Shown one piece after another: positions 6,219-8,530 of a DNA stretch of 8,530 nt. The notes beneath the pieces were generated by a model. It was not told the origin of the DNA. It ran no database searches and saw nothing but the letters and a program-made list of their open reading frames with translations. Both the position numbers and the translations under genes were made by a program. Positions within the stretch are counted from its first letter, which is position 1. Every line of letters begins with the position of its first letter. The stretch comes from Nonlabens sp. (GTDB taxonomy: Bacteria > Bacteroidota > Bacteroidia > Flavobacteriales > Flavobacteriaceae). The stretch spans positions 1 through 8,530 of the forward strand of contig JALZUY010000253.1 in the NCBI GenBank assembly GCA_023301395.1, read 5' to 3'.

Positions 6219-6866
6219 ATGATTAACACATTACTTAAACTTTATAAGAAATGTTCTTCTTCTGGGAGCAATTTTTTGATAGTCTTTTTTAGATTTATCG
6301 TTATTAAACTTTTTTACAAAAAGTCTATGTTTTTACATCAAAAAGTAAAAATAGACGGTTTAAATAATATTTTTAATAAAGATAGACTTGAGATAGGTAT
6401 GAGCGATGTTGGTTTTTCTCATAAATCTGAAATCACCTATTTGAATATATTGGGATCTTTACATACTAAAGGTGCCTATAAAATAGGTAGAGGTTGTAGA
6501 ATTAATATAGGTCACAATGGTGTTATGACCATAGGTAAAGGAGGCTATGTAAATTGTAACACAACCTTTATTATTATGCATCAATTGACTATAGGTGAAG
6601 ATTGTATCATTTCTTGGGATTGTCAATTTTTAGATGAAGACTTTCATTCTGTTATTTATGAAGGTAAAAAGGAAAAACAAAATGGCATTACCTTGGGTGA
6701 TCATGTTTGGGTAGGTTGTGGAGCTAAAATCTATAAAGGAACCTCAATTGCCGACGGTTGTATTGTAGCAGCAAATTCAGTAGTGCGAGGAGTTTTTAAT
6801 GAGAAAAACTCCATAATATCAGGTAATCCAGCGCGTGTTGTTAAAGAGAACGTGAGTTGGCAATAA
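6219..6866 (+). CDS. Hexapeptide-repeat (left-handed beta-helix) O-acyltransferase
   Basis: This 215-residue protein probably moves an acetyl group from acetyl-CoA to a hydroxyl of a sugar in the glycan. Degenerate hexapeptide turns run from about residue 86 to 190 (for example YKIGRG, MTIGKG, LTIGED, ITLGDHVWVGCGAKIYKG, SIADGCIVAANSVV). FLDEDFH (137-143) carries the likely catalytic H143 in the D-x-D-x-H setting used by sugar O-acetyltransferases such as the WcaF and LacA families. SGNPARVVKE (201-210) is the standard C-terminal CoA-side motif. The N-terminal region 18-33 (NFLIVFFRFIVIKLFY) is strongly hydrophobic and may attach the enzyme to the membrane; this part is not typical of the soluble family. 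The ATG at 6219 is the first good start after the 108-bp gap, and the next gene follows by 15 bp. An N-acetyltransferase is a less likely alternative. Confidence 0.88.
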   Translation: MINTLLKLYKKCSSSGSNFLIVFFRFIVIKLFYKKSMFLHQKVKIDGLNNIFNKDRLEIGMSDVGFSHKSEITYLNILGSLHTKGAYKIGRGCRINIGHNGVMTIGKGGYVNCNTTFIIMHQLTIGEDCIISWDCQFLDEDFHSVIYEGKKEKQNGITLGDHVWVGCGAKIYKGTSIADGCIVAANSVVRGVFNEKNSIISGNPARVVKENVSWQ

Positions 6867-6881
6867 ACATAATACCATAGA

Positions 6882-7661
6882 ATGATATCAGTAGTTATAC
6901 GTAATAAGAATCAAGAAGTAGCCCTAGAGTTTTTACTTAAAAACCTTAGAGAACGCTACAATGATGATATTGCCGAAATAGTGGTCGTAGACAACCTATC
7001 TACAGATAGAAGTGAAGAAGTAAGCGCAAAATATAAGGCGCGATTTGAAACTATTGAAAAATTTAGTTACGGTGGTAGTGCAAATTTTGCAGCACAAAAA
7101 GCAACTCACGATATCGTAGTGATCTTTAGTGCTCATTCTTATCCAGTAAGTCATGACTTCTTTAAGTTGATTCAAGAAAAGTTTGATAAAAATGACAACC
7201 TAGCAGGAGTGCGATGTCTGCATAATTCAAATGACTATAAAAACTATATTAATAATGTAAAAGCAAAGGATGACCCTAATAAATCTGGGCTTATATTTTC
7301 AGGATCTGCTTTTAACAAAAAAATGTGGAGAGAACATCCTTTTAAAGAAGATGTAGCAACATTTGAAGATAAAGAATGGTCAAAAAGGATTTTAAATGAA
7401 GGATACGATATCGATTTTGTGCCATCTATTTTTAATTATCAAATTAAACGTACAAAGGCTCAATTGTTCTTTAGATTTAAAAATGATGTGATAGGGAACT
7501 ATCAATTATGGCATGAGGATATTGCATTATTGTCTGCTTCAAAAGGCCTTGTAATGAACTTTTATCGAGCTGTAAAAGATATGTTTGTAGATATGTATTA
7601 TGCTGTTAAAAGGTATTTATATGTCATCTCATTCATAAGTAACAAGCCAGATAAGTTCTAA
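6882..7661 (+). CDS. Glycosyltransferase family 2, rhamnosyltransferase-like, without DxD
   Basis: This 259-residue protein opens directly on a GT-A first strand, ISVVIRNKNQ (2-11). VVDNLSTDRS (35-44) is the nucleotide-binding turn, and FSYGGSANFAAQKATHDIVV (61-80) is the loop found in the branch that includes annotated rhamnosyltransferases. In place of DxD it has FSAHSYPVS (82-90); SAH instead of a metal-binding aspartate pair is common in that branch. FEDKEWSKR (161-169) retains the ED catalytic-base motif. The C-terminal ~60 residues contain aromatic and basic residues (such as MYYAVKRYLY) that may touch the membrane. It follows the acyltransferase by 15 bp and overlaps the next gene by one base (TAATG, 7659-7663). 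Transfer of a deoxyhexose is suggested by relatives, but this is inference. Confidence 0.86.
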   Translation: MISVVIRNKNQEVALEFLLKNLRERYNDDIAEIVVVDNLSTDRSEEVSAKYKARFETIEKFSYGGSANFAAQKATHDIVVIFSAHSYPVSHDFFKLIQEKFDKNDNLAGVRCLHNSNDYKNYINNVKAKDDPNKSGLIFSGSAFNKKMWREHPFKEDVATFEDKEWSKRILNEGYDIDFVPSIFNYQIKRTKAQLFFRFKNDVIGNYQLWHEDIALLSASKGLVMNFYRAVKDMFVDMYYAVKRYLYVISFISNKPDKF

Positions 7662-8530
7662 TGGTTAAGCATAAGAATAATTTTGATTTCTTACGATTTC
7701 TATTAGCGATTTTTGTGATTATTACGCACTCATTTGCTCTTAAAGGAATGCTAGAGAATAAAGAATGGCTTCTCGCAATTACTGATAATCAACTCAGTTT
7801 CTCTGCCATAGGATTGAGTGGTTTCTTTACCATAAGTGGCTATTTTATATATGTAAGTTTAATGCGCAGTGAGAATCTTAAAATCTATTTTAAGAAAAGG
7901 ATTTTACGTATTTTCCCTGGATTATTTGTGATTTTATTGCTCACGCTATTGGTCATACCTTTTCTTTATAATGGCGATATTTCATTACTAAACAACTCTT
8001 CTTACTGGACTTATTTGCCACGCAATTTATCCTTGTACGGTTTTCAAGGCACAGTCACTGGTGTGTTTGATAACATGCCATATCATTCCATTAATGGTTC
8101 ACTATGGACTATTCAATATGAGTTTTCTTTATATGTAGGGTTGGTTCTTTTGTTTTTTATAAAGCCTTTTAAAAAGCTACAGTTGTTTGCAACTACAGTA
8201 TTGCTAGTTCTTATGATACTCTTGTACCGTTTTAATTTCAATAATATTTATGACAGTCAGGTATTACAAATCCTAGGAATTCATGTACTTAATTTGGGTG
8301 GTTTCTTTGTCGCAGGAACCGTGCTTGCACAGCTCAATTTTAAGAAATGGAAACACTCAACTGTATTTATTATAACTGCGATACTTATAGTTGCGTCACT
8401 TTATTTCGGGTTTTATAATCAAATAAAACACATCTTGTTTCCCGTTTGCATTATGAGTTTAGGCTTCATGCCTATTAAGCTTCTTCAACGATTTAGTGAT
8501 TATGGAGATACCTCTTATGGAATTTATATA
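7661..8530 (+). CDS. Membrane acyltransferase 3 family (OafA-like), N-terminal part cut by right edge
   Basis: The frame opened by ATG at 7661 runs without a stop to the right edge (290 codons), so the gene is truncated at its 3' end. The translation is that of a polytopic membrane acyltransferase-3 protein. NFDFLRFLLAIFVIITHSFA (7-26) is the first membrane helix and holds R12 and H23 exactly ten residues apart, the R-x10-H motif of this family. GLSGFFTISGYFIYVSL (51-67) is helix two, and KRILRIFPGLFV (79-90) the conserved cytoplasmic R-x-x-R turn and helix three. SINGSLWTIQYEFSLY (143-158) carries the conserved W and E. Further helices are near 160-168, 175-190, 207-224, 234-251 and 256-272. 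GDTSYGIYI (282-290) is the late conserved motif and is the last seen. The family transfers acetyl or other acyl groups across the inner membrane to surface sugars. The start overlaps the previous stop. Confidence 0.9.
   Translation, partial: MVKHKNNFDFLRFLLAIFVIITHSFALKGMLENKEWLLAITDNQLSFSAIGLSGFFTISGYFIYVSLMRSENLKIYFKKRILRIFPGLFVILLLTLLVIPFLYNGDISLLNNSSYWTYLPRNLSLYGFQGTVTGVFDNMPYHSINGSLWTIQYEFSLYVGLVLLFFIKPFKKLQLFATTVLLVLMILLYRFNFNNIYDSQVLQILGIHVLNLGGFFVAGTVLAQLNFKKWKHSTVFIITAILIVASLYFGFYNQIKHILFPVCIMSLGFMPIKLLQRFSDYGDTSYGIYI

Noticed and set aside
1..8530. CRISPR array, insertion sequence, tRNA/rRNA, toxin-antitoxin or phage genes
   Set aside because: No regularly spaced repeats, transposase motifs, terminal inverted repeats of a mobile element or RNA-gene signatures were seen; the space is almost fully taken by glycan genes.

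Overview
This window is an AT-rich stretch (about 30% GC in the lines I sampled) from a surface-polysaccharide (O-antigen, capsule or exopolysaccharide) biosynthesis locus. It most likely comes from a member of the Bacteroidota, probably a Flavobacteriia-type organism. That assignment is an inference. It rests on low GC, the absence of clear Shine-Dalgarno sequences before most genes, forced TTG starts, and the style of the glycosyltransferases. No rRNA, tRNA or housekeeping marker is present to confirm it.

All ten genes lie on the + strand and are tightly packed, so they probably form one or two transcription units. From left to right they are: the 3' end of a SAM-dependent methyltransferase (cut by the left edge); a GT4 glycosyltransferase; a GT2 of the WfgS-like type; two paralogous GT2 genes (2518-3450 and 3453-4397); a second, different pair of paralogous GT2 genes (4397-5245 and 5250-6110); a 108-bp gap, the largest in the window; a left-handed beta-helix O-acyltransferase; a GT2 of the rhamnosyltransferase-like type that lacks a DxD motif; and the 5' part of a membrane acyltransferase-3 (OafA-like) gene, cut by the right edge. 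Several junctions overlap (ATGA at 340-343, TAATG at 4395-4399 and 7659-7663), which suggests translational coupling.

Together the genes encode seven hexose- or deoxyhexose-type transferases that could build a branched or long repeat unit on a lipid carrier at the inner face of the cytoplasmic membrane. A methyltransferase and two unrelated acyltransferases could decorate it. The flippase, polymerase or ABC exporter, initiating sugar-phosphate transferase and nucleotide-sugar synthesis genes are not in the window and would be expected in the flanks. The sugars used cannot be read from the sequence.

I did not find a clearly new biological system. The points most worth a second look are the two back-to-back paralogous glycosyltransferase pairs, a shared basic C-terminal tail in the second pair, two genes that can only start at TTG, a cysteine-poor GT4 variant, and two hairpin-forming sequences inside coding regions.
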